A DNA stretch of 64,000 nt from Okeania sp. KiyG1 (GCF_014132355.1 NZ_BLZO01000087.1:28527-92526), one strand, 5' to 3'; counted from the first letter of the stretch, positions 1-9,401 are shown. A program made the numbers and translations. Notes: a model not told the origin generated them from the sequence alone.

Positions 1-181
1 AAACTACTCTCTTTCTATCATCTGTCTTGGGCCACAAATTTTAAGCTGCGAGTATCTATATCTATTTCTAAAATATTTTTTTAATTTTTAAAACTTTCCT
101 ATACCTCCAATAAATTTCTTCATCCCACTAATTACAATTTCAGCTATCTAATGTACTATTGCTATAGTCGCAATAGAAGAA

Positions 182-664
182 ATGATGTTTGTAAGCACCA
201 CAGAAGCAGCAAGTCTTTTAAGTATATCTACTCAAAGAGTTAGAATATTGCTTAAGGAAGGCCGCATACAAGGAGCCAGAAAAATCAATAATCGAGTTTG
301 GGTAATTCCGTTACATCAAGGAATGCCTAGAATACATCGCAGAAGAAAAGGTCCTAAACCACGTTGGAGTTCTCATAAGCGTTGTGGCAAGAACACTGTT
401 CACTTTAATCGCAACCATATAGATAGAAATAAAAACAAGCAAAATAGCGATTTGACGATTCTTTCTGTTAAAGAAGGCAGCAGCAATTTAGCAACTGGCC
501 ATGAAGCTGAAATTCACGGCCCCTGTAGGATTGTCTACCAACCAGAGAAACCTCATAGTTGTGGTGCCACTGTGTGGATTGAAACTCTGGCAGCAGTTAC
601 CATGGTTGATTATCAAGAGGGAGTTTTAAAAATAGATAACAAATGGGCTTTAACTGATGAGTAA
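182..664 (+). CDS. Small HTH (excisionase/MerR-like) DNA-binding protein
   Basis: A 160-residue protein. Residues 5-45 read as a helix-turn-helix of the excisionase/HTH_17 type (TEAASLLSISTQRVRILL followed by a basic wing around GARKINNRVW). A strongly basic stretch (RIHRRRKGPKPRW) follows, then an unfamiliar C-terminal half with two Cys-containing patches (GPCRIVY, HSCGATVWIE). This suggests a DNA-binding regulator or recombination accessory factor; the target is unknown. Two ATGs lie in tandem at the start, so the first residue is uncertain by one. It converges on the long minus-strand glycan gene that ends at 681, only 16 bases away, so no dedicated terminator space exists between them. 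Confidence 0.6.
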   Translation: MMFVSTTEAASLLSISTQRVRILLKEGRIQGARKINNRVWVIPLHQGMPRIHRRRKGPKPRWSSHKRCGKNTVHFNRNHIDRNKNKQNSDLTILSVKEGSSNLATGHEAEIHGPCRIVYQPEKPHSCGATVWIETLAAVTMVDYQEGVLKIDNKWALTDE

Positions 665-680
665 AAAGTAGGTTTATCAG

Positions 681-3416
681 CTACAAAGCAACAGTATAAT
701 CGCTAAGTTGAATATCAAAATTCAGATTATAGTATGGGTCTCCCAAATCCATATAAATTTGCCGTTGGTCTAATAGCAACATATAGTCAACCACATCATA
801 ATTTCTTTGTCTGTGTTTTTCTGATTGATGATTAATTAAAACACTACGGGGGGTAAAGACTATTCGCTTGCCATTTTTCCTCAACTTCAAACACAAATCA
901 ACATCTTGATAATCGGAGAAAAAGTGTTCATTAAAACCTCCAACTATTTCAAAATTTTGCCTACTCACCATCAAACAATCTCTACTTACAGCAGATACTT
1001 CTCTTGCACAAACTAAAGAACCTGCATAACCATCATGGTTAGAGGGAAAACCTCGCATTAGATAATCAACTTTTCCAGACTTTCCTAATACAATGCCTGC
1101 GTGTTCAACAATTCCATCTGGGAAAATTAATAATCCTCCCACAGCCCCAATATCAGATTGTTCGGCGTAATATAAAATATGTCGTTGCCAATCTTCAGTA
1201 ACAACTTCCAAATTAGTATTGAGGAAAATAAAATATTCTCCTTGGGCTGTTTTGGCAGCCAGATTATAAGCACGAGAATAATTAAATTGCCCTGATAGAT
1301 TTAAAACTTTCACCGCAGAATTTTTGATAATATTTTCTGTTTTTTCCCCACCCACTAAAATCAATTCATTTTTGGGATAAGTTGAAACAGACAAAAGATT
1401 TTTCGACCATTTATCAATATTTTCTGAAAGATTAGGAGCAGCAATAATTAGACTAATCAAAGGATGATTATTTTTAGGTAAAGGATTAATATTTATCCGA
1501 TGTTTACCTACCCCTGGTTCTGCTTTTGCTGCTAAACCAATCCTTTGTAAATGAGAATTAACAGCAGCTTGTTGTACTACTTCTATACCTGCTTTAGCAT
1601 CGGCATCTCCCGAAATACTTCCTTTAACTTGTCGCCAATGATAAAGGTGTCGAGAAAGATGAGCAATTTTATTAGTTTGCTCGGAAACTCGTAACATAAA
1701 CTCATAGTCTTGTACCCCATCAAATTCGCTATTAAAACCACCAGCAGTTAAAGCTAATTCTCGGCGGACACATAATAAATGACCGACATACATAACACCA
1801 CGAAAATATTCAGGAGACCAGTCAGGTTTAAAGAATGGAACGATATAATTTAACCCAGAAAAATCAATTTTATCTTCATCGGAATAAACCACATCGAATC
1901 CTTCTGCCAGTTTATTGAGACTATCTTCTAATGCTGTGGGAGCCAGAGTATCATCATGGTCTAATAAACAAATATATTCTCCTGTAGCCATATTTAGAGC
2001 TTTATTTGTAGCAGCACTAATTCCACCATTATCTTCTGAAAAGAGAACTTTAATTCTGGGTTCTTTTTCTGCTAAACCTGCAAGAACATTTCTAATTTCT
2101 GCTTGTTTCGAGCCATCATCAACAATACACCATTCCCAGTTAGGGATAGATTGGTTAAGAACACTTAAAACTGTTTCCACAAACCAATCTAAAGATGAGT
2201 TCCAGGTTGGAGTAAGAATACTAATAGAAGGTTTAGAGTAATCTCCTCTTCCTTCTATCAAAGATTCAGAAAAATCTCCTCTTCCTTCTTCCTCCTTCCT
2301 TCTTCCTTCTATAGAAGATTCAGAAAAATCCCTTCTTCCTTCTTCCTTCTTCCTCCTTCCTTCTACTAAAATAATTTCCCAGAATTTATCAACTGTTACT
2401 CCGGATAAACCCAATAATTCTTGTTTTTGTTTGGGCGGGGGAGTAGGAAATTTTGACTTTTGAGTAAATTTTTCTAAAGGTTTAGTCAGAAGTTTTTTTT
2501 TAGCCGTAGTTGAAATATCTCGTTCTACAGGAAATAGACTCTTGGCAGGAATATTTTCTTTTTGAGATTTAAATCTTTCTAAATCAGCTTTAATTTCTTG
2601 AATTTCTGTTTGCGAAAGTTCTAAATCTGCCTGAATTGTTTCCAGCACAGAAGAAGATAATTTTACTTGTTCTACTTTTTGATGTGTTGATGATTCTGGA
2701 GATAGTAACTCTGGCGATGTAGCAGTAATTGTTTTAGGTTCTAACTCCTGTTTTAGTGATTCTGGAGAAGTTGGTAATTGAACAGTAGAATTAGGTGGTT
2801 GTATTGTTTGAATTTGTTTGTCTGAGTGGGATTCATTTTTTTGTTTTGGTAAAGACAAAACTAACTGTTTTAAAATCACAGTACCTTCACCTTTTTGGAA
2901 AAAGGGAGTCAAACTAACATCAGAATCTTGGCACTGCTCTAACTGTTGTGAATTTAAAGGTATCGAAAGTTCAAACCTAGCATTTTCCGCATCCAAATCA
3001 GAATTAGACTTTTTCACATCCGGACTAGGAATCCCTTTTTTAAGTTGAAAATTCTCTATTTCCACCCCACCGAGAATCACCTTCATATTTTCTAGAAAAC
3101 CTGAGTTAACTCCAGCCACCCAACCTTTAATAGAAAGTTGATTTTCCTGAGAAATTTCCACCTGTTCCACATATCCAGTTGTAGGTAGTAAAGGTATAGT
3201 TTTTGATATTTGCTCTGGTTCTATTTCCTGTTGAATTTGTGGTTTTGGTAAAGACAAAACTAACTGTTTTAAAATCACAGTACCTTCACCTTTTTGGAAA
3301 AAGGGAGTCAAACTAACATCAGAATCTTGGCACTGCTCTAACTGTTGTGAATTTAAAGGTATCGAAAGTTCAAACCTAGCATTTTCCGCATCCAAATCAG
3401 AATTAGACTTTTTCAC
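681..3416 (-). CDS. Double GT2 glycosyltransferase with N-terminal GWV modules (3' piece of a split gene)
   Basis: 911 residues; the apparent GTG start lies inside a tandem repeat and only reflects a one-base frame break at 3435-3439. Residues 1-190 are GWV/PSPDV modules. A Pro/Ser/Thr-rich linker and a heptamer-derived Arg/Glu stretch (about 353-398) follow. Two GT-A (GT2) domains come next: the first begins near 396 (SILTPTWNSS, then VDDGS and the acidic LLDHDDTLAP near 485), the second near 652 (LISLIIAAPN, FLNTNLEVV, and GGFNEHFFSDYQDVDLCL near 835). Both look catalytically complete, as in bifunctional O-antigen or capsule transferases that add two sugars. With the two upstream breaks repaired, 681-6753 becomes one frame of 2024 residues. 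Function is assigned by family; donor and acceptor are unknown. Confidence 0.8.
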   Translation of the reverse strand: MKKSNSDLDAENARFELSIPLNSQQLEQCQDSDVSLTPFFQKGEGTVILKQLVLSLPKPQIQQEIEPEQISKTIPLLPTTGYVEQVEISQENQLSIKGWVAGVNSGFLENMKVILGGVEIENFQLKKGIPSPDVKKSNSDLDAENARFELSIPLNSQQLEQCQDSDVSLTPFFQKGEGTVILKQLVLSLPKQKNESHSDKQIQTIQPPNSTVQLPTSPESLKQELEPKTITATSPELLSPESSTHQKVEQVKLSSSVLETIQADLELSQTEIQEIKADLERFKSQKENIPAKSLFPVERDISTTAKKKLLTKPLEKFTQKSKFPTPPPKQKQELLGLSGVTVDKFWEIILVEGRRKKEEGRRDFSESSIEGRRKEEEGRGDFSESLIEGRGDYSKPSISILTPTWNSSLDWFVETVLSVLNQSIPNWEWCIVDDGSKQAEIRNVLAGLAEKEPRIKVLFSEDNGGISAATNKALNMATGEYICLLDHDDTLAPTALEDSLNKLAEGFDVVYSDEDKIDFSGLNYIVPFFKPDWSPEYFRGVMYVGHLLCVRRELALTAGGFNSEFDGVQDYEFMLRVSEQTNKIAHLSRHLYHWRQVKGSISGDADAKAGIEVVQQAAVNSHLQRIGLAAKAEPGVGKHRININPLPKNNHPLISLIIAAPNLSENIDKWSKNLLSVSTYPKNELILVGGEKTENIIKNSAVKVLNLSGQFNYSRAYNLAAKTAQGEYFIFLNTNLEVVTEDWQRHILYYAEQSDIGAVGGLLIFPDGIVEHAGIVLGKSGKVDYLMRGFPSNHDGYAGSLVCAREVSAVSRDCLMVSRQNFEIVGGFNEHFFSDYQDVDLCLKLRKNGKRIVFTPRSVLINHQSEKHRQRNYDVVDYMLLLDQRQIYMDLGDPYYNLNFDIQLSDYTVAL
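2242..2365. repeat. Heptanucleotide (CCTTCTT) repeats within the glycosyltransferase coding region
   Basis: Runs of the 7-base unit CCTTCTT (GGAAGAA on the coding strand) alternate with two copies of a segment encoding DFSES. Because 7 is not a multiple of 3, the unit is read in all three frames and gives the Arg/Glu/Lys-rich linker before the first GT2 domain. The same heptamer occurs between genes at 58674-58725 and 39927-39945 and inside the coding sequence at 26071-26100. Confidence 0.85.
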
Positions 3417-5215
3417 ATCCGGACTAGGAATCCCTTTTTAAGTTGAAAATTCTGTATTTCCACCCCACCGAGAATCACCTTCATATTTTCTAGAAAACCT
3501 GAATTAACCGCAGCCACCCAACCTTTAATAGAAAGTTGATTTTCCTGAGAAATTTTCACCTGTTCCACATATCCAGTTGTAGGTAGTAAAGGTATAGTTT
3601 TTGATATTTGCTCTGGTTCTATTTCCTGTTGAATTTGTGGTTTTGGTAAAGACAAAACTAACTGTTTTAAAATCACAGTACCTTCACCTTTTTGGAAAAA
3701 GGGAGTCAAACTAACATCAGAATCTTGGCACTGCTCTAACTGTTGTGAATTTAAAGGTATCGAAAGTTCAAACCTAGCATTTTCCGCATCCAAATCAGAA
3801 TTAGACTTTTTCACATCCGGACTAGGAATCCCTTTTTTAAGTTGAAAATTCTGTATTTCCACCCCACCGAGAATCACCTTCATATTTTCTAGAAAACCTG
3901 AGTTAACTCCAGCCACCCAACCTTTAATAGAAAGTTGATTTTCCTGAGAAATTTCCACCTGTTCCACATATCCAGTTGTAGGTAGTAAAGGTATAGTTTT
4001 TGATATTTGCTCTGGTTCTATTTCCTGTTGAATTTGTGGTTTTGGTAAAGACAAAACTAACTGTTTTAAAATCACAGTACCTTCACCTTTTTGGAAAAAG
4101 GGAGTCAAACTAACATCAGAATCTTGGCACTGCTCTAACTGTTGTGAATTTAAAGGTATCGAAAGTTCAAACCTAGCATTTTCCGCATCCAAATCAGAAT
4201 TAGACTTTTTCACATCCGGACTAGGAATCCCTTTTTTAAGTTGAAAATTCTGTATTTCCACCCCACCCAGAATCACCTTCATATTTTCTAGAAAACCTGA
4301 GTTAACTCCAGCCACCCAACCTTTAATAGAAAGTTGATTTTCCTGAGAAATTTCCACCTGTTCCACATATCCAGTTGTAGGTAGTAAAGGTATAGTTTTT
4401 GATATTTGCTCTGGTTCTATTTCCTGTTGAATTTGTGGTTTTGGTAAAGACAAAACTAACTGTTTTAAAATCACAGTACCTTCACCTTTTTGGAAAAAGG
4501 GAGTCAAACTAACATCAGAATCTTGGCACTGCTCTAACTGTTGTAAATTTAAAGGTATCGAAAGTTCAAACCTAGCATTTTCCGCATCCAAATCAGAATT
4601 AGACTTTTTCACATCCGGACTAGGAATCCCTTTTTAAGTTGAAAATTCTGTATTTCCACCCCACCCAGAATCACCTTCATATTTTCTAGAAAACCTGAAT
4701 TAACCGCAGCCACCCAACCTTTAATAGAAAGTTGATTTTCCTGAGAAATTTCCACCTGTTCCACATATCCAGTTGTAGGTAGTAAAGGTATAGTTTTTGA
4801 TATTTGCTCTGGTTCTATTTCCTGTTGAATTTGTGGTTTTGGTAAAGACAAAACTAACTGTTTTAAAATCACAGTACCTTCACCTTTTTGGAAAAAGGGA
4901 GTCAAACTAACATCAGAATCTTGGCACTGCTCTAACTGTTGTAAATTTAAAGGTATCGAAAGTTCAAACCTAGCATTTTCCGCATCCAAATCAGAATTAG
5001 ACTTTTTCACATCCGGACTAGGAATCCCTTTTTTAAGTTGAAAATTCTGTATTTCCACCCCACCCAGAATCACCTTCATATTTTCTAGAAAACCTGAATT
5101 AACCGCAGCCACCCAACCTTTAATAGAAAGTTGATTTTCCTGAGAAATTTTCACCTGTTCCACATATCCAGTTGTAGGTAGTAAAGGTGTAGTTTCTGAT
5201 ATTTGCTCTTCCCCT
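2842..5215 (-). repeat. Six-copy tandem repeat, 399-bp unit, inside coding sequence
   Basis: The landmark word ggactaggaat recurs at 3022, 3421, 3819, 4218, 4617 and 5015. Spacings are 399, 398, 399, 399 and 398 bases. Units differ by only a few substitutions (for example AGVNSGF versus AAVNSGF, and IENF versus IQNF). Each unit encodes one 133-residue GWV/PSPDV module. The two 398-base spacings follow the units starting at 3421 and 4617, and both come from a T6-to-T5 loss just after that landmark. Such recent, near-identical copies should be unstable in number. Confidence 0.95.
3413..4612 (-). CDS. Tandem GWV/PSPDV modules only (middle piece of the split gene)
   Basis: 399 residues, exactly three 133-residue units, with no catalytic domain. 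Each unit carries GYVEQVEISQ, then GWVAGVNSGF, the word IPSPDV and ARFELSIPLN. It starts with GTG at 4612 and overlaps the stop of the preceding piece by four bases (GTGA). It ends in GFLVRM because an A6 run is shortened to A5. Either this is an artefact of a homopolymer error in one long gene, or it is a separately translated, translationally coupled product. The first is more likely, since repair restores a continuous enzyme. The modules look like beta-strand-rich accessory domains; no function can be proven from sequence. Confidence 0.6.
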   Translation of the reverse strand: MKKSNSDLDAENARFELSIPLNLQQLEQCQDSDVSLTPFFQKGEGTVILKQLVLSLPKPQIQQEIEPEQISKTIPLLPTTGYVEQVEISQENQLSIKGWVAGVNSGFLENMKVILGGVEIQNFQLKKGIPSPDVKKSNSDLDAENARFELSIPLNSQQLEQCQDSDVSLTPFFQKGEGTVILKQLVLSLPKPQIQQEIEPEQISKTIPLLPTTGYVEQVEISQENQLSIKGWVAGVNSGFLENMKVILGGVEIQNFQLKKGIPSPDVKKSNSDLDAENARFELSIPLNSQQLEQCQDSDVSLTPFFQKGEGTVILKQLVLSLPKPQIQQEIEPEQISKTIPLLPTTGYVEQVKISQENQLSIKGWVAAVNSGFLENMKVILGGVEIQNFQLKKGFLVRM

Positions 5216-6753
5216 ATTCCTTCTTCCCTGTTCTGATTATTTCGCAGAATAACTATATCTTGATTACCGCGAATCCCACCAGGAAGATAATCAATTATTT
5301 CAAATTCCGATGCCCACCTATTTCTGACATAATCTTCGGTTTGATAAGTAGTTTTGTACCAGTCAGGAAAAATCTTCTTTTCTGCAACAGAGGGCACAAA
5401 TACTAATCCATCTGTTTCCAACTTAGTTGCCAATTCATAAGCTTCTTTTGGAGTATTGGGGCGACGAGTGGTAATCAAAACAATGCCTTCCGGCTTAGTA
5501 ATTCTGCGTAACTCTTGCAGCCATTGCAACTGCATTTCTTCATTAATATGAGTGAATACTGAGATGAGATAAACCAAGTCAAATTGATTATCTTCGTATT
5601 CTATAGGTGGTAAAGCTTGGTTGACTCTAAACTTGGCAAATTTTAGATTTTCCTGACACCAAGATATTGCCTCTGCATCAATATCTGTACCGTATAAGGA
5701 AGTAGAGTTACTTAACAGAGAATTCCAGATAATTACCCGCCCACAACCGCAGCCAAAATCTAAGACTGAATCAAATTCACTAAACTCTTTGCCAATTTTC
5801 TTCAGAACTGCTTTTAAGTCTCTACTTATTTCCCAACCTGCTTGTAAAAATCCACTAATTTTTGAATCTCCATGCACTCTAACTACCAGAGGTGTTGGTG
5901 GCACAGGTATCGATTTTCCATCAGACAGAATTACATGGGAATCAACAATTTTGTGGTTAACAGGTTTATTCCCCCCACCCACAACAGAAATTACTTTAAC
6001 CATAACAACACCTTTACCATCATTAAATAAAGGAGTTAAGGCAACAACAGAATCATCAAACTGTTCGATTTGAGGTTGAGAAATAGGAATTATTACCTGG
6101 AAACGAGCAACTTCAGCATTATCAAGTTTGGGAAAAGCCTTCTTGACATCTGGACTCGGAAGACCAAGAGAATATTCAAATTCTGTGATGGCTTGACCTG
6201 CGATAGAAATTTCAAACCCTTCTACAGGGCCAGAGTTGAGAGAAGCTACCCAACCAGAAAGGCGTAACTGTTGATTTTGAATAATTGCTTGGTCAAAATT
6301 GCCAACACTCCGTAAAGTATTAGTTGTTTGAGAAATTTTATCTGGCAATAGACTTAGCGATCGCTGTTGTTGACTTTCATCAGATTGGGATTTGTTTGCT
6401 GGAGTTGTTGTGCCTAGATGATGAAGTATAACTTTCCCCTTACCCTCAGAGAAAATAGGAGTAAGGGCAATTCCCGACTTTTGATATTGCTCAATTTGTT
6501 GGGAGTTGAGAGGGATAACCAGACGAAAGCGAGCTTTAGCACTATTACCCAGGTGAGGATGAATTTGATTAACATCTGGACTAGGGATACCCAAGGTCTG
6601 TTCAAAATCCTCTATTTGTTGGGTATCGATAGTTACATTAAAATTTTGCACTGGATTAGGATTAACTGAGGCTATCCAACCATATACCTCTAGTTTTTGA
6701 TTTTCTAGCCTTACTAATTCGAGATTTCCCTTAGTTTCTATTGGTTTATTCAT
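4609..6753 (-). CDS. GWV-module / SAM methyltransferase protein (5' piece of the split gene)
   Basis: 714 residues starting at ATG 6753, the real start of the long gene. Two divergent GWV modules come first (about 13-115 with GWIASVNPNP, and 150-262 with GWVASLNSGPVEGF and LGLPSPDVKK). A class I SAM-dependent methyltransferase follows (about 285-510; glycine-rich SAM loop LDFGCGCGRVI near 328, then YGTDIDAEAI and FDLVYLISVFTH). The final 190 residues enter the near-identical tandem array and stop at GFLVRM, where the A6 run is A5 (4631-4635). The methyltransferase probably caps or decorates the polymer that the downstream GT2 domains extend. Gene order thus gives module-module-methyltransferase-modules(x6)-GT2-GT2. 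Confidence 0.8.
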   Translation of the reverse strand: MNKPIETKGNLELVRLENQKLEVYGWIASVNPNPVQNFNVTIDTQQIEDFEQTLGIPSPDVNQIHPHLGNSAKARFRLVIPLNSQQIEQYQKSGIALTPIFSEGKGKVILHHLGTTTPANKSQSDESQQQRSLSLLPDKISQTTNTLRSVGNFDQAIIQNQQLRLSGWVASLNSGPVEGFEISIAGQAITEFEYSLGLPSPDVKKAFPKLDNAEVARFQVIIPISQPQIEQFDDSVVALTPLFNDGKGVVMVKVISVVGGGNKPVNHKIVDSHVILSDGKSIPVPPTPLVVRVHGDSKISGFLQAGWEISRDLKAVLKKIGKEFSEFDSVLDFGCGCGRVIIWNSLLSNSTSLYGTDIDAEAISWCQENLKFAKFRVNQALPPIEYEDNQFDLVYLISVFTHINEEMQLQWLQELRRITKPEGIVLITTRRPNTPKEAYELATKLETDGLVFVPSVAEKKIFPDWYKTTYQTEDYVRNRWASEFEIIDYLPGGIRGNQDIVILRNNQNREEGIGEEQISETTPLLPTTGYVEQVKISQENQLSIKGWVAAVNSGFLENMKVILGGVEIQNFQLKKGIPSPDVKKSNSDLDAENARFELSIPLNLQQLEQCQDSDVSLTPFFQKGEGTVILKQLVLSLPKPQIQQEIEPEQISKTIPLLPTTGYVEQVEISQENQLSIKGWVAAVNSGFLENMKVILGGVEIQNFQLKKGFLVRM

Positions 6754-7164
6754 AGTTTGTTGTTATATCAAGAGCGATAAATGTTTGTTATAAATGAGCG
6801 CCTGCAAGTCTCTCTCTGAAAGCGTTGGTCCTTGGTCCTTGCAGGAATTCTTCAAAATGGTATTAATCAATAGACTCGTCGTTAAATAAACTGAAAAATT
6901 ATACCAATCTTTGTCTATGCTAGGAATATAGACAAGAGACTCGTCAAGGTAACTGCTTCGGCTAATTGTTTTGAAACAGTCGAAAAAATTCCCAATATCA
7001 TTTTTCTATCCTTAAATATACCTCTGGTAGAAATTAAGATTTAATCTTAAAGTCTTTTGAATTATTTTAATCATAAATACAAACCCAAGAAAAGCTCCCT
7101 TGTCTCTCTTTTCATCAAAAAAAATGGGTCTGATGTCAAAAGAGCTTAAACTGAATTATCACCA

Positions 7165-7290
7165 GATGTCTAATAGACATCTCCAAAAATCAAATATCAA
7201 ATAAGTTCTTATCCATAAATTATCAATTATTTCCCCCAGATGAGCTGTTGCCTTCCGGAGCTGTTGCCTCTTTTGGAGGAGATGTCTAAT
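7165..7290. repeat. Short inverted-repeat element with ends TAATAGACATCTCC / GGAGATGTCTAAT
   Basis: The ends TAATAGACATCTCC (7171 onward) and GGAGATGTCTAAT (near 7277-7289) are inverted. A second copy lies at 33660-33769. The right end overlaps the stop region of the sulfotransferase gene ending at 7286. The rest of the 532-base gap from 6754 to 7285 contains no convincing gene; I see no clear promoter for the minus-strand gene to its left. Confidence 0.5.
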
Positions 7291-8626
7291 ATTCAACAAC
7301 ACTAGATTTCCCATAACCAAATTCCTGTAAAGCTTCAGCAAAAACCTGCTGACATAATTCTTGAAGTTCAGGGTTTAGGTCAGATTTCCATCTACCGATG
7401 GAAGCTTCAGCACTGGTAGTAGTTCGATGTTTTTCCATTTTATTGGTATCTCCCGATGCAGTTTCGAGCATAGTACCAATAGTTGTCTGGGAATTTTCCA
7501 AACCCAAATATTCCAAAAGCTGACTCAGAGTCTCTACTGGGGATAAAATCAAATCTTCGTAGCGCAGTAAGAAAGCTGTTTGCGAACATTCTTTCCATCT
7601 TTGTACCAACATTCTTGCTTGAAAATTTCCGGTTTTGCGAATAATCTCTTCATCAGTTTTAATCTGTTGTTGACCTGCCATATCGTATCCGCGTTTAGCA
7701 TTAAAAGCAATGACCGAGCAGACTACATCTCGGAAATCTCGCACTAAAATTATTTCTCGTCCTTCGGGATAAAGTTCTAGGAAGAGTGTTTTAATCGGGT
7801 TGAGCATATACTTCTCTGCAAAATATATAGGTTGCCCATCATTGGAAAAATTTTTACCTTGGCTACTTCCGAGAGCTTGGTAAAGTCCATCAATACTTTG
7901 CTGGCAAAAGGCTGCTAGTTTTTCTGGGTAATCATTTCCATACCAATCAAGGGTTTCGGGTGAATTGACGTTTTTATGATAAAAAGGATTATGCCCAATC
8001 AAATTTAGATTGTTCTCGAAACCAACTATAGGAGTAGAATGTTGAGGATTTGCTGGTTGTGAAAGCACTTGCAACATTTGCATCCAATACTGTGCAGCTC
8101 TAACTTCATAGGGGTAATGTTGAGACACAATCAACCGTGGATGTTGGGATAGGAGTTGCATTAACCAAGTTGTGCCTGTGCGTCCGACACAAGTTACTAT
8201 TAATGGCTGTAATTTTGGTTGGTAGCCAGAACGCAAAGGCTGATGTCTAAATCGTATTTTTGCGATGGGAATATGAGTTTGGTCTTTGAGAACTGCTTGT
8301 AAATTTAATTCATCTTCTGTTGATAATCCAATGATGCTAATAGAGGTGGCAAAACCACAGTTTTTCGCTTTTGGATTTTGTGGATAAATTGTAGCTAATT
8401 CTGGTCGCTGATTTCCAATCGGAATTTTCCGTAACATTCTCTTGTTGTTAATTATTTTGATAGCTACGGCTGGATATTTCTTGCCTAATACCCAACCTGA
8501 AATATCAATTGTGTATGTATTTTTGTGTTCTCCTGTTTCAGGAATGTCTATTGCACAGCCTAATAATTCTGCCAAATTAGAATATTTTTCTACTTCTAAT
8601 ATTTCTACTTTTGCTATTGCGACCAT
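7286..8626 (-). CDS. Sulfotransferase with N-terminal divergent GWV module
   Basis: 446 residues. Residues 40-125 form a divergent module (ISGWVLGKKYPAVAIKI, GNQRPELATIYP, NCGFATSISI) like that in the gene at 58725-60236. From about 140 comes a PAPS-dependent sulfotransferase: the 5'-phosphosulfate loop reads CVGRTGTTWLMQLL (near 147), followed by a histidine-bearing SQHYPYE, and the 3'-phosphate motif is ILVRDFRDVVCSV (near 300). The C-terminal tail (SIGRWKSDLNPE) is also typical of the family. It would transfer sulfate from PAPS to a sugar hydroxyl or amine, presumably in the cytoplasm on a lipid-linked or growing glycan. ATG start; complete. Confidence 0.85.
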   Translation of the reverse strand: MVAIAKVEILEVEKYSNLAELLGCAIDIPETGEHKNTYTIDISGWVLGKKYPAVAIKIINNKRMLRKIPIGNQRPELATIYPQNPKAKNCGFATSISIIGLSTEDELNLQAVLKDQTHIPIAKIRFRHQPLRSGYQPKLQPLIVTCVGRTGTTWLMQLLSQHPRLIVSQHYPYEVRAAQYWMQMLQVLSQPANPQHSTPIVGFENNLNLIGHNPFYHKNVNSPETLDWYGNDYPEKLAAFCQQSIDGLYQALGSSQGKNFSNDGQPIYFAEKYMLNPIKTLFLELYPEGREIILVRDFRDVVCSVIAFNAKRGYDMAGQQQIKTDEEIIRKTGNFQARMLVQRWKECSQTAFLLRYEDLILSPVETLSQLLEYLGLENSQTTIGTMLETASGDTNKMEKHRTTTSAEASIGRWKSDLNPELQELCQQVFAEALQEFGYGKSSVVEY

Positions 8627-8651
8627 TACGAATAATTTTTTAATTTACTTG

Positions 8652-8763
8652 TGGTTTATCTTTTCCCTTATGGGTTTAATACCCCACCGTCAACGGGGGT
8701 GTTTAAAATTGTTTGGGGTGAGAATCCCCATACAATTTTCCCTTCTGCCTTCTGTCTTCTGCC
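8652..8763. repeat. Interspersed repeat, copy A (inverted copy at 22312-22428)
   Basis: The block from ttttcccttatggg through ccccaccgtcaac to ggggtgagaatcccc and the purine/pyrimidine tail is found again, inverted, at 22312-22428. It lies between two sulfotransferase genes. Copy B carries a roughly 27-base insertion that copy A lacks. Confidence 0.75.
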
Positions 8764-8774
8764 TTTTGCCTTCT

Positions 8775-9401
8775 TCAATTTCTGAGTCTTAAGGCTTGTT
8801 GATATAATTCTATATCTAACCTATTCAGAGATGCTAACTTATCCAGTATTTTTTGGTCAGACAATATTTCTGGCAATTTTTCTTGATAACCAGGATACTT
8901 ATTTGTTTGTTTACTACTTATCTGAAAGTCTTGCCAATTCAATTTTTCTTTAAGTTTTTTCAAATCCTCAGAAAAATATTCTTTGATGCCAATAAAATAA
9001 AAATTTGTGATTGGTTTTTCACTGGTAGCTTTATACATTAAATTCCGCATTTCTGGCATTTCGGCAAATTCGACAATACTTAAATTTTGTTCGATTACTA
9101 ATTTATGATGGGGGTCATTAAATGGATTATTTCCCAAGGGTAAACCTTTCCAATAGAAGTATTGAGAAATTAAACGTTCTACAGGATTTCTCAGCCAAAT
9201 TATCCTTTTAGCACCAGGATATTTTCCTTCATATTTAATAGTCCGAAAATGACCGTGAATTACCCTCACTTTGGCTCCGACTTCTGGATATCCTGGTTGA
9301 TTATCAACACAAACTCCCTCGGGACCATACACTTGTAATAATATATCTTTAAAAGTTGTACCTGCTGTTTTAGGTACATGAATTGAAATAATATCTACCA
9401 T
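8775..9401 (-). CDS. Sulfotransferase family 2-like protein
   Basis: 208 residues from ATG 9401. It has the PAPS loop IHVPKTAGTTFKDILL at residues 5-20 and the 3'-phosphate motif IIWLRNPVERLISQYFY near 72, as in the heparan/chondroitin-type Sulfotransfer_2 family. VIHGHF between them is also conserved in the paralogue at 13222-13950, which shares about the whole length, including NLSIVEFAEMPE and NFYFIGIKEYF. The open frame continues upstream to 9740, but those 113 residues match the N-terminal part of TnpB, not a sulfotransferase, so I place the start at 9401. A fusion protein from 9740 is possible but unlikely to be functional. Confidence 0.8.
   Translation of the reverse strand: MVDIISIHVPKTAGTTFKDILLQVYGPEGVCVDNQPGYPEVGAKVRVIHGHFRTIKYEGKYPGAKRIIWLRNPVERLISQYFYWKGLPLGNNPFNDPHHKLVIEQNLSIVEFAEMPEMRNLMYKATSEKPITNFYFIGIKEYFSEDLKKLKEKLNWQDFQISSKQTNKYPGYQEKLPEILSDQKILDKLASLNRLDIELYQQALRLRN

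Noticed and set aside
3413-4612. Programmed -1 frameshifting as the sole explanation of the split gene
   Set aside because: The AAAAAG run permits it, but eight other genes show the same homopolymer breaks without any stimulatory structure I can see, so a common technical or mutational cause is more likely.
2842-5215. CRISPR-like or satellite array
   Set aside because: The 399-bp units are contiguous, without unique spacers, and are coding.
7159-7341. A 60-codon minus-strand frame
   Set aside because: It overlaps an inverted-repeat element and the end of the sulfotransferase gene in another frame.
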